The notes under the pieces were generated by a model. It saw only the letters and a program-made list of their open reading frames with translations, searched no databases and was not told where the DNA came from. This document shows positions 6,548-13,521 of a stretch of DNA of 64,000 bases, piece by piece; position 1 is the first letter of the stretch; each line of letters begins with the position of its first letter. This DNA is from Marinobacter pelagius (GTDB taxonomy: Bacteria; Pseudomonadota; Gammaproteobacteria; Pseudomonadales; Oleiphilaceae), in assembly GCF_003315345.1 (NCBI RefSeq), contig NZ_QNRO01000021.1, forward strand, positions 1-64,000, read 5' to 3'. A program made the position numbers and the translations under genes.

Positions 6548-8648
6548 TCTGTGTGAAGCCCCGGCTGCAGCCAGCTATACGCGCTGGCGGCTGGTTGCAG
6601 CCATACGCCGGGCGTTTCTGATTACTCTGGTTTTTGGTCAGACCCTGGTGGCCTGCTATTACCTGCTGTGGGTTCTTCCGTACCATGGAGGAACCTGGCT
6701 GGAACTGGCGATACTCGGCCTGTTTGCCGTGCTCTACGCCTGGATTGCCGTGGGCTTCTGGGTTGCGGTTTTCGGGTTCGTCTTCAGGCTCAGGGGTGGT
6801 GACCGGTACTCGCTGCTACGGCGTCATCGGGAGCGGGACCTCGAGTCGGTTCCCCTGGCGCGGACCGCCATCGTGATGCCGGTCTACCATGAGCCGGTGC
6901 ACTGGACATTCAGCGGCCTGAAAGCGGTCTACCGGGATCTTGAACGGAGTGGCCAGCTCGATCATTTCGAGTTCTTCATTCTCTCGGACAGCCGCGATCC
7001 CGATACCTGGCTCGCGGAGCAGGCGGCATGGCAAAGGCTGGTCCGGGAGTTGGGGGCCGAGGGCAGGCTGTTCTATCGCCGCCGCCCGGTGAACCTGAAC
7101 TACAAAAGCGGGAATGTGGCCGATTTTCTGCGCCGATGGGGCCGACGCTACGAGTATATGGTGGTGCTTGATGCCGACAGTCTGGTCAGTGCCCGTACAC
7201 TGGTAAAGATGGTGCGGCTTATGGAACTCGAGCCGCGGGTTGGCATTCTGCAGACCAATCCGAACATCATCAACGGCCAGTCCCTTTTTGCCCGTCTCCA
7301 GCAATTCGCCAACCGTTTCTATTCTCCCTTGTTTGCGACCGGATTGGCCGCCATCCAGATGGGGGATGCGGCCTTCTGGGGGCATAACGCGATCCTCAGA
7401 ATCCAGCCTTTCATGCGCTATTGCGGCCTGAGAAAGCTGCGAGGCCCCAGCATTTTCGGTGGCCCCATCATGAGCCACGATTTTGTCGAAGCTGCCTATA
7501 TGGGCCGCGCCGGGTATGAGGTGTGGCTCGAGCCGGGGTTGAGTGGGAGCTTCGAGGAGTCGCCGCCGACGTTGTCCGATGAGCTGGTTCGGGACAACCG
7601 CTGGGCCAAGGGCAACCTCCAGCATCTGTGGATCATGCTGACGGCCCCCGGGCTCCGATTTGCCCACCGGATGGCCTTCCTGAACGGCATCATGGCCTAT
7701 CTCGCATCCCCATTGTGGCTCCTGTTCCTGATCTGCACCACCGTCGAGGCGGCCCGGATGACCCTGGCGCCCATTGATTACTTCCCCGATGGGCACCAGG
7801 GACTCTTCCCGCTCTGGCCCGAATGGCGACCGGAGTGGGCCCTCGCGCTAGCCCTGAGCACGGCGGCGCTGTTGTTCCTACCCAAAATCCTGGCTCTGAT
7901 TGATGCCGTTTGGCACCGTTTGGCAAAAGGTTTTGGCGGCCTGGTCCGTCTGACAGCCAGCGTGCTGATCGAAATTGCCGTGTCTGTCTTGTTGGCCCCA
8001 CTACGTATGCTCGCTCACAGCCGCTTTGTGTTTGCCGCGCTGTTCAATGTCTCCCTCAAATGGGCAGGGCAAAACCGGACAGAGGAAACGACATGGTTCG
8101 AGGCGCTCCGGACTCAGTTGCCGGGCATGATTATCGGGATCGGCTGGTCGGCTTTTGCCTGGTCCCTGGATCGCCTGTTTTTTCTGTGGTCTCTCCCGGT
8201 TGCCTTGCCTCTGGTGCTGTCAGTGCCAACCTCTGTTCTGCTTAGCCGGGTGTCCATCGGCCAGAGCCTGAAGGAACTGAGTCTGTTGACCATTCCCGAG
8301 GAAGGAAAGCCCCTGGCAATCCTGGAGGATGCCCGTACGGCCCGCGCTCAAACGCCCTCAGACAACGGACTCCGGCCGGTCGATCGCGCCGTTCTGAGCC
8401 CGGATCTCAACCGCATTTATTGGTCACTGGCCAGAGATCATCGAAAGGCCATGCGTGCTGAACACCTTGAGTCCGTCGTAACCCGGTGTCTTCAGGGCGG
8501 GCCCGACGCGCTCTCTGCGGCAGAACTCAGTCAGCTACTGCAGGACCGGGATTCGCTCGCGGAATTACATCGCAAGGCCTGGTGTGCGCCGCCGTCAAGC
8601 TACTGGGGGAGGTGTATTCAAAGACTGGCCCGGGACAACGATTTGTGA
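6531..8648 (+). CDS. opgH: Glucan beta-glucosyltransferase OpgH (MdoH)
   Basis: A 705-residue inner-membrane GT2 enzyme that polymerises UDP-glucose into the glucan backbone and moves it to the periplasm. Two membrane helices lie in residues 25-85. Next comes the catalytic domain: IVMPVYHEP, FILSDSRDPDT, RRRPVNLNYKSGNVADF, MVVLDADSLVS, FWGHNAILRIQPF, GPIMSHDFVEAAYMGRAG and RDNRWAKGNLQHL, the (Q)xxRW-type motif. At least five further membrane helices follow. The E. coli protein has about 140 extra cytosolic residues at the N-terminus, the part reported to bind FtsZ; here TM1 starts near residue 25, so that module is absent. The ATG at 6531 was chosen for fit to the family; a second ATG at 6540 is possible. 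Confidence 0.93.
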   Translation: MDVMSDLCEAPAAASYTRWRLVAAIRRAFLITLVFGQTLVACYYLLWVLPYHGGTWLELAILGLFAVLYAWIAVGFWVAVFGFVFRLRGGDRYSLLRRHRERDLESVPLARTAIVMPVYHEPVHWTFSGLKAVYRDLERSGQLDHFEFFILSDSRDPDTWLAEQAAWQRLVRELGAEGRLFYRRRPVNLNYKSGNVADFLRRWGRRYEYMVVLDADSLVSARTLVKMVRLMELEPRVGILQTNPNIINGQSLFARLQQFANRFYSPLFATGLAAIQMGDAAFWGHNAILRIQPFMRYCGLRKLRGPSIFGGPIMSHDFVEAAYMGRAGYEVWLEPGLSGSFEESPPTLSDELVRDNRWAKGNLQHLWIMLTAPGLRFAHRMAFLNGIMAYLASPLWLLFLICTTVEAARMTLAPIDYFPDGHQGLFPLWPEWRPEWALALALSTAALLFLPKILALIDAVWHRLAKGFGGLVRLTASVLIEIAVSVLLAPLRMLAHSRFVFAALFNVSLKWAGQNRTEETTWFEALRTQLPGMIIGIGWSAFAWSLDRLFFLWSLPVALPLVLSVPTSVLLSRVSIGQSLKELSLLTIPEEGKPLAILEDARTARAQTPSDNGLRPVDRAVLSPDLNRIYWSLARDHRKAMRAEHLESVVTRCLQGGPDALSAAELSQLLQDRDSLAELHRKAWCAPPSSYWGRCIQRLARDNDL

Positions 8649-8677
8649 ACGATTAAATTGTAGGGGAGGAGAATGTT

Positions 8678-10264
8678 GTGGACAGGAGAACCTTGCTCAA
8701 GGCGATGCTGGCAGCAGCAGGAAGCTACGGGCTGACGCCCCTGGTATTTGCGGCGCCTGAGGGCCCGGGCGTGGCCGGTGAGGCCGGCGGGAAGCTCTTC
8801 AATTATGCCTGGCTCAAGGGGCAGGCTCGAGCCTTGGCCAGTCACTCCTACAAGGATCACGAGGGGGAGATTCCCGAGGTCCTGAAAAACATTTCCTGGG
8901 ATGATTATCAGGCGATCCGGTTCAGGGAAGATCATGCCTTGTGGAATGGGACGGAGTCTTCATTCCAGGTCCAGTTATTTCACCTGGGCCTGTTTTTCCT
9001 GGCCCCGGTCAGAATCCATGAGGTGCGGGAAGGCAAAGCAACCGAGCTGGCTTACAACCCGGATTACTTTGACTATGAGGGAAAACAGCCGCTCGGGGAT
9101 CTTCCCCCGGACCTGGGATTTGCCGGCTTCCGGATTCACTACCACACCAACTTTCAGCTGGACGTCGCTTCCTTCCTTGGTGCGAGCTATTTCCGGGCGG
9201 TGGGTGCGGAGATGCAATACGGCATGTCGGCCCGGGGGCTTGCCATCGACACGGGGACCGGGAAAGAAGAGGAGTTCCCGAGGTTCACGGCCTTCTGGCT
9301 GGAGCGGCCGGTCGAAGGCCAGCGGGTAATGAGAGTATGGGCATTGCTGGATTCGCCGAGCACTACCGGCGCCTATGCATTTACCATTGATCCGGGGCGC
9401 AACCTGGTCATGGATGTGGATGTGGCGCTATACCCTCGCAAGCAGATGGACCGGGTCGGGATAGCGCCATTGACCAGCATGTACCAGGTCGGGGAAAACA
9501 GCCAGCGGATGGATTACGACTGGCGGCCGGAGATTCATGATTCCGATGGTCTGGCCATGCTGACCGGAGCCGGAGAGTGGCTGTGGCGCCCGTTGAGGAA
9601 TCCCCGACGGCTCGCTTTCAGCAGCTTTTCGGATCAGGATCCGAGGGGCTTCGGCCTGCTCCAGCGCGATCGGAACTTCGACCACTACCAGGACGATGGA
9701 GTGTTCTACGATCGCAGGCCCGGTGTATGGGTCGAGCCCCGGGAAAGTTGGGGAAAAGGTAGCATTGATCTGGTGGAGATCCCGACTGTCGATGAAACCT
9801 TCGATAACATCGTGGCCTTCTGGCACCCCGAGCAGCCCCTGGAGGCGGGACGGGAATACCTCTTTTCCTACCGGCTTCACTGGGGAGAGCGGGCGACGGT
9901 TCGGCCCTACGAACTTGCTTCGGTCGTAGCAACCCGGACCGGCCTGGGTGGCGTGGTCGGGCAGGAGCGCAAGTACTTCTCCTGGCGATTTGTGGTTGAT
10001 TTTGCCGGTGGCCCGCTGCGGATGTTGGCGGAGGAGGCCGAGGTCACTCCTGTAATCTCAGTCAGCCGGGGCAGGGTGGAGATCACCTCGGCACGGCCCT
10101 TGTCTGCAATCGACGGTTATCGCGCCATGTTTGATCTGGTGCCGGATGAATCCGAGGATCCGATCGAGGTGCGGATGTATCTGAGCCTGAATGGCGAGCC
10201 CATCACCGAGACCTGGCTCTACCAGTATTTCCCACCTGCCCCGGGAGACCGGAAACTTTATTAG
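8678..10264 (+). CDS. opgD: Glucan biosynthesis protein OpgD (MdoD), Tat-exported
   Basis: A 528-residue paralogue of OpgG with the same landmarks (YQAIRFREDHALW, GASYFRAVGAEMQYGMSARGLAID, EFPRFTAFWLERP, PLTSMYQVGEN, HDSDGLAM). The N-terminus MDRRTLLKAMLAAAG is a twin-arginine signal, as in E. coli OpgD, which controls glucan chain architecture in the periplasm. The start is GTG at 8678, eight bases after GGGGAGGA; a nearby ATG is out of frame. It lies 29 bases after opgH, so all four opg genes probably share one transcript, whereas in E. coli opgD is separate from opgGH. The stop is followed within 12 bases by the first operator-like repeat of the prp region. Confidence 0.92.
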   Translation: MDRRTLLKAMLAAAGSYGLTPLVFAAPEGPGVAGEAGGKLFNYAWLKGQARALASHSYKDHEGEIPEVLKNISWDDYQAIRFREDHALWNGTESSFQVQLFHLGLFFLAPVRIHEVREGKATELAYNPDYFDYEGKQPLGDLPPDLGFAGFRIHYHTNFQLDVASFLGASYFRAVGAEMQYGMSARGLAIDTGTGKEEEFPRFTAFWLERPVEGQRVMRVWALLDSPSTTGAYAFTIDPGRNLVMDVDVALYPRKQMDRVGIAPLTSMYQVGENSQRMDYDWRPEIHDSDGLAMLTGAGEWLWRPLRNPRRLAFSSFSDQDPRGFGLLQRDRNFDHYQDDGVFYDRRPGVWVEPRESWGKGSIDLVEIPTVDETFDNIVAFWHPEQPLEAGREYLFSYRLHWGERATVRPYELASVVATRTGLGGVVGQERKYFSWRFVVDFAGGPLRMLAEEAEVTPVISVSRGRVEITSARPLSAIDGYRAMFDLVPDESEDPIEVRMYLSLNGEPITETWLYQYFPPAPGDRKLY

Positions 10265-10275
10265 ATTTCAGGGAT

Positions 10276-10369
10276 ATGTTAACAATCGAGCTTCGGTCTG
10301 GGGTATTTTGTTGACAATAAATGGCTCTGGGCGTAGATTTATGCTCATTCTAGTAACTATTGTTGACAA
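10276..10369. promoter_or_regulatory. Three TTGTTGACAA-type operators before the GntR gene
   Basis: Three copies of a palindrome of the form TTGT-NN-ACAA lie at 10276-10285 (ATGTTAACAA), 10308-10317 (TTGTTGACAA) and 10360-10369 (TTGTTGACAA). The middle copy contains the -35 box of the predicted promoter. The last ends three bases before the GntR start codon. GntR/FadR-type regulators commonly bind palindromes of the TNGTNNACNA kind, so autoregulation is the natural reading; the binding itself is inferred. Confidence 0.7.
10311..10339 (+). promoter_or_regulatory. Sigma70 promoter for GntR and probably the prp operon
   Basis: TTGACA, a 17-base spacer, then TAGATT (4 of 6 matches to TATAAT). 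The -35 overlaps the middle operator and the third operator lies just past the expected start site. Binding of a repressor to either would block initiation. The leader would be about 27 bases. Confidence 0.7.
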
Positions 10370-10372
10370 GCT

Positions 10373-11053
10373 ATGGCTGAAGCTACTCTCCAATCCCAGA
10401 CCCGAGCGGACGAAGCGTTTGATTGTTTACAAACGGCTATCGTCACAGGCGAGCTTGCTCCCGGCGAGAAGATCGGCGAAGTTGAGCTCTGTTCCCGGTT
10501 CAATCTGACCAGGGGACCGCTGCGCGAAGCGCTTGGTCGCCTGGAGTCTCGTGGCCTTCTGGTGCGCCGCCCCCATGCGGGCGTCAAAGTGGTTTCCGTC
10601 AGTGCGGCCGAGTTGCTGGAGCTGTACCGTATTCGTGAGGTGATGGAGGGGCTCGCGGCTCGCCAGGCGGCCGAACGGATGACCGACGAGGAAATCGCCG
10701 AACTGCAGGCAACCCTCGATAGTCACGAGAAGATGATCGAGCAAGCCCAGGGCCAGGCCTATTACCAGGCCGAAGGGGATTACGATTTCCACCACAGAAT
10801 TGCTACCGGCAGCCGCAACGCCAAGCTTGCCCAGATGCTGCTGGGTGACCTTTACTACATGGTCCGGATGTACCGGTACCGACTGAGCACTTCCGCCGGG
10901 CGCCCGCACCTGGCGCTCCGCGAACACCGCCGTATCGTCGAGGCCATCGCCCAGAGGGACGGTGATCTCGCGGAATTCCTGATGAAACGGCACATTAATG
11001 CCGCGCGCATAAACATCGAAAAGAAGATCGAGGAAGGCGTCCTGACAATTTAA
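10373..11053 (+). CDS. GntR/FCD-family regulator of the propionate operon
   Basis: A 226-residue regulator. Residues about 10-75 are the winged helix ([21 protein letters not shown], then [17 protein letters not shown]). The rest is an FCD ligand domain with candidate metal or ligand residues in [22 protein letters not shown] and KRHINAARI. FadR-subfamily proteins of this type head prpBC-acnD-prpF operons in related bacteria and usually repress until a propionate-derived ligand binds. The ATG has almost no Shine-Dalgarno, and the third operator occupies the ribosome-site region, so bound protein could also affect early transcription. It is co-directional with prpB, 80 bases upstream, and the first prp palindrome sits two bases after its stop. 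Confidence 0.88.
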   Translation: MAEATLQSQTRADEAFDCLQTAIVTGELAPGEKIGEVELCSRFNLTRGPLREALGRLESRGLLVRRPHAGVKVVSVSAAELLELYRIREVMEGLAARQAAERMTDEEIAELQATLDSHEKMIEQAQGQAYYQAEGDYDFHHRIATGSRNAKLAQMLLGDLYYMVRMYRYRLSTSAGRPHLALREHRRIVEAIAQRDGDLAEFLMKRHINAARINIEKKIEEGVLTI

Positions 11054-11054
11054 A

Positions 11055-11084
11055 GGGGTCTGACCCCGAACGGGGTCAGACCCC
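11055..11084. repeat. prp-gap palindrome, copy 1
   Basis: Arms GGGGTCTGACCCC and GGGGTCAGACCCC pair perfectly around GAAC. It starts one base after the GntR stop codon. It belongs to a nine-copy family confined, in this window, to the gaps of the prp operon. Confidence 0.9.
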
Positions 11085-11133
11085 ATCTTCACGAACCCAA
11101 CAGAAAATTTGTGAACCAGACGAGGCCAACACC

Positions 11134-12021
11134 ATGTCCAACAAACTCTCCCCGGGAGCCCGCTTCCGCAAGGCCCTGAAAGACAACCAGCCCCTGCAGA
11201 TTGTGGGTACCATCAATGCCTACGCCGCGATGATGGCGGAGAAAGTCGGCCACCAGGCCATCTACCTCTCCGGTGGTGGTGTCGCCAACGCTTCCTACGG
11301 CCTGCCGGACCTTGGCATGACCACCATGAATGACGTGGTCGAGGATGTGCGCCGGATTACCGCTGCTTCCGAGCTGCCGCTGCTGGTGGACATCGATACC
11401 GGCTGGGGTGGCGCGTTCAACATTGCCCGCACCATCCGCGAGATGGAACGTGCCGGCGCTGCCGCGGTCCATATTGAGGACCAGGTTGCGCAGAAGCGCT
11501 GTGGTCATCGCCCGAACAAGGAGATTGTCTCCAAGGAAGAAATGGTCGACCGCATCAAGGCTGCCGTTGACGCCCGTGAAGACGACGATTTCTTCATCAT
11601 GGCCCGTACCGATGCTTTCCAGAAGGAAGGTCTGGATGCAGCCATCGATCGCGCCAAGGCCTGTATCGAAGCCGGTGCCGACGGCATTTTCGCCGAAGCG
11701 GTACACGAGCTGGACGACTACAAAGCCTTTGCCGAGGCCCTGGATGTGCCCATCCTGGCCAACATCACCGAATTCGGCGCAACCCCGCTCTACAACAAAA
11801 AAGAGCTGGCCGACGCCGGCGCCGGCATGGTCCTGTACCCGCTGAGCGCCTTCCGCGCCATGAACAAGGCCGCCCTGACCGTTTACCAGAACATCCTGGA
11901 GAAGGGCGACCAGAAAGACGTGGTTGACCTGATGCAGACCCGGATGGAACTGTACGATTTCCTGAACTACCACGACTTCGAGCAGAAACTGGACCAGCTG
12001 TTTCAGCAGAGCAAAGGCTGA
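11134..12021 (+). CDS. prpB: 2-methylisocitrate lyase
   Basis: A 295-residue cytosolic enzyme of the isocitrate lyase/PEP mutase fold. It cleaves 2-methylisocitrate to succinate and pyruvate, the last step of the 2-methylcitrate cycle. [19 protein letters not shown] contacts substrate, DIDTGWGG gives metal-binding aspartates, and the active-site loop KRCGHRPNK carries the catalytic cysteine of the family. The length matches PrpB (about 290-300). GACGAGG precedes the ATG. It is the first catabolic gene after the GntR regulator. A gap of 247 bases with four palindromes separates it from prpC. Confidence 0.96.
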   Translation: MSNKLSPGARFRKALKDNQPLQIVGTINAYAAMMAEKVGHQAIYLSGGGVANASYGLPDLGMTTMNDVVEDVRRITAASELPLLVDIDTGWGGAFNIARTIREMERAGAAAVHIEDQVAQKRCGHRPNKEIVSKEEMVDRIKAAVDAREDDDFFIMARTDAFQKEGLDAAIDRAKACIEAGADGIFAEAVHELDDYKAFAEALDVPILANITEFGATPLYNKKELADAGAGMVLYPLSAFRAMNKAALTVYQNILEKGDQKDVVDLMQTRMELYDFLNYHDFEQKLDQLFQQSKG

Positions 12022-12032
12022 AGATGAAGTAA

Positions 12033-12062
12033 GGGGTCTGATGAAAGCCTTCATCTGACCCC
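12033..12062. repeat. prp-gap palindrome, copy 2
   Basis: GGGGTC-T-GATGAA / TTCATC-T-GACCCC with loop AGCC: a 12-bp stem with one T-T mismatch. It follows prpB by 11 bases and is flanked by AA and ATCTT like the other copies. Confidence 0.9.
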
Positions 12063-12080
12063 ATCTTAGACATTGAGCAA

Positions 12081-12110
12081 GGGGTCTGAAGAGCGCCTTC
12101 TTCTGACCCC
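12081..12110. repeat. prp-gap palindrome, copy 3
   Basis: GGGGTCTGAAGAG.../...TTCTTCTGACCCC variant, 30 bases, only 18 bases after copy 2. The outer GGGGTC/GACCCC arms are unchanged; the core differs from copy 2. Confidence 0.9.
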
Positions 12111-12150
12111 GGAGTTGGGTACCGACTTATAAAGGGATTGGGCTGAAAAC

Positions 12151-12180
12151 GGGGTCAGAAGAACGCGTTCTTCAGACCCC
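12151..12180. repeat. prp-gap palindrome, copy 4 (inverted)
   Basis: GGGGTCAGAAGAACG.../...TTCTTCAGACCCC; this is the reverse-complement orientation of copy 3. It is nested inside a second inverted repeat, GGGATTG (12134-12140) and CAATCCC (12185-12191). Confidence 0.9.
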
Positions 12181-12201
12181 AGTGCAATCCCCTGAATTAA
12201 A

Positions 12202-12231
12202 GGGGTCTGATGAAAGCTTTCATCTGACCCC
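12202..12231. repeat. prp-gap palindrome, copy 5
   Basis: GGGGTC-T-GATGAAAG / CTTTCATC-T-GACCCC with a perfect GATGAAAGCTTTCATC core. It is the last of four copies before prpC and ends 37 bases before the prpC start codon. Confidence 0.9.
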
Positions 12232-12268
12232 ATCTTCAAGATCAAGATGAGAACGAGGGAGAACAACA

Positions 12269-13402
12269 ATGGCTGAAGCAAAGAAACTCGGTGGCGCCGG
12301 CCTGCGTGGCCAGGTTGCCGGTGAAACTGCCCTGTGTACCGTAGGCAAGTCCGGTACCGGCCTGACCTACCGTGGTTACGACATTACCGATCTGGCCAAC
12401 AACGCCCAGTTCGAGGAAGTGGCCTACCTGCTGCTGCGCGGCAAACTGCCGAACCAGCAGGAACTGGATGCCTACAAGAAGAAGCTCGTAAGCCTGCGCG
12501 AACTGCCCGAAGCGCTGAAAACCGTGCTTGAGCAGATCCCCAAGGACGCACACCCGATGGATGTGATGCGTACCGGCTGCTCCATGCTGGGTAACCTGGA
12601 GACCGAGCAGGACTTCAGCGAGCAGGACGACAAGATCGACCGCATGCTGGCGGTGTTCCCGGCCATCATCACTTACTGGTACCGCTTCGTCCATGAAGGT
12701 GTCCGCATCGAGACCGCGAACACCGAAAGCGACTCCATCGGCGGTGTCTTCCTGGAGCTGTTGCACGGCAAGAAGCCGAGCGAGCTGCACGAGCGCGTGA
12801 TGAACGTTTCCCTGATTCTGTACGCGGAGCACGAGTTCAACGCGTCAACCTTCACCGCTCGTGTGTGTGCCTCCACGCTGTCCGACATCCACAGCTGCGT
12901 CACCGGTGCCATCGGCTCCCTGCGTGGCCCGCTGCACGGTGGTGCGAACGAGGCGGCCATGGCACTGATCCAGAAGTTCCAGACCCCGGAGGAGGCCGAG
13001 AAGGGCCTGATGGGCATGCTGGAGCGCAAGGAAAAGATCATGGGCTTCGGCCACGCGGTCTACAGCGAATCCGATCCGCGCAACGCCATCATCAAGAAGT
13101 GGTCCGAGAAGCTGGCCGAGGAAGTGGGCGATACCGTGTTGTACCCGGTTTCGGTCCGCTGCGAGGAAGTCATGTGGCGCGAGAAGAAGCTGTTCTGTAA
13201 CGCCGACTTCTTCCACGCCTCCGCCTATCACTTTATGGGCATCCCGACCGAGCTGTTCACCCCGATCTTCGTGATGTCCCGGGTGTCCGGCTGGACCGCC
13301 CACGTGAAAGAGCAGCGCGCCAACAACCGGATCATTCGCCCGAGCGCGGACTATACCGGTCCGGAGCATGCTGAGTGGCTGCCGATTGATCAGCGCGACT
13401 GA
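12269..13402 (+). CDS. prpC: 2-methylcitrate synthase
   Basis: A 377-residue citrate-synthase-fold enzyme condensing propionyl-CoA with oxaloacetate to 2-methylcitrate. KSGTGLTYRGYDITDLA near the start is typical of PrpC. HSCVTGAIGSLRGPLHGGANEAAM holds one active-site histidine, KIMGFGHAVYSESDPRN a second with the substrate arginine region, and the C-terminal NRIIRPSADYTGPEHAEW closes the family pattern. GAGGGAG precedes the ATG. Very high codon bias toward C/G third positions suggests good expression. It is flanked by palindrome copies 5 and 6. Confidence 0.96.
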   Translation: MAEAKKLGGAGLRGQVAGETALCTVGKSGTGLTYRGYDITDLANNAQFEEVAYLLLRGKLPNQQELDAYKKKLVSLRELPEALKTVLEQIPKDAHPMDVMRTGCSMLGNLETEQDFSEQDDKIDRMLAVFPAIITYWYRFVHEGVRIETANTESDSIGGVFLELLHGKKPSELHERVMNVSLILYAEHEFNASTFTARVCASTLSDIHSCVTGAIGSLRGPLHGGANEAAMALIQKFQTPEEAEKGLMGMLERKEKIMGFGHAVYSESDPRNAIIKKWSEKLAEEVGDTVLYPVSVRCEEVMWREKKLFCNADFFHASAYHFMGIPTELFTPIFVMSRVSGWTAHVKEQRANNRIIRPSADYTGPEHAEWLPIDQRD

Positions 13403-13408
13403 TAAGAC

Positions 13409-13436
13409 GGGGTCTGACCCCTCGGGGTCAGACCCC
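13409..13436. repeat. prp-gap palindrome, copy 6
   Basis: GGGGTCTGACCCC, TC, GGGGTCAGACCCC: a perfect 13-bp stem with a 2-base loop, six bases after the prpC stop. Confidence 0.9.
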
Positions 13437-13466
13437 ATTTTCACGTCCAAACTCCGAGATTAAAAA

Positions 13467-13496
13467 GGGGTCTGACCCCATTCGGGGTCAGACCCC
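13467..13496. repeat. prp-gap palindrome, copy 7
   Basis: GGGGTCTGACCCC, ATTC, GGGGTCAGACCCC: a perfect 13-bp stem, 25 bases before the acnD start codon. Copies 1, 6 and 7 share this core and differ only in the loop. Confidence 0.9.
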
Positions 13497-13521
13497 AACT
13501 TCCAACACCGAGCCGCCGACC

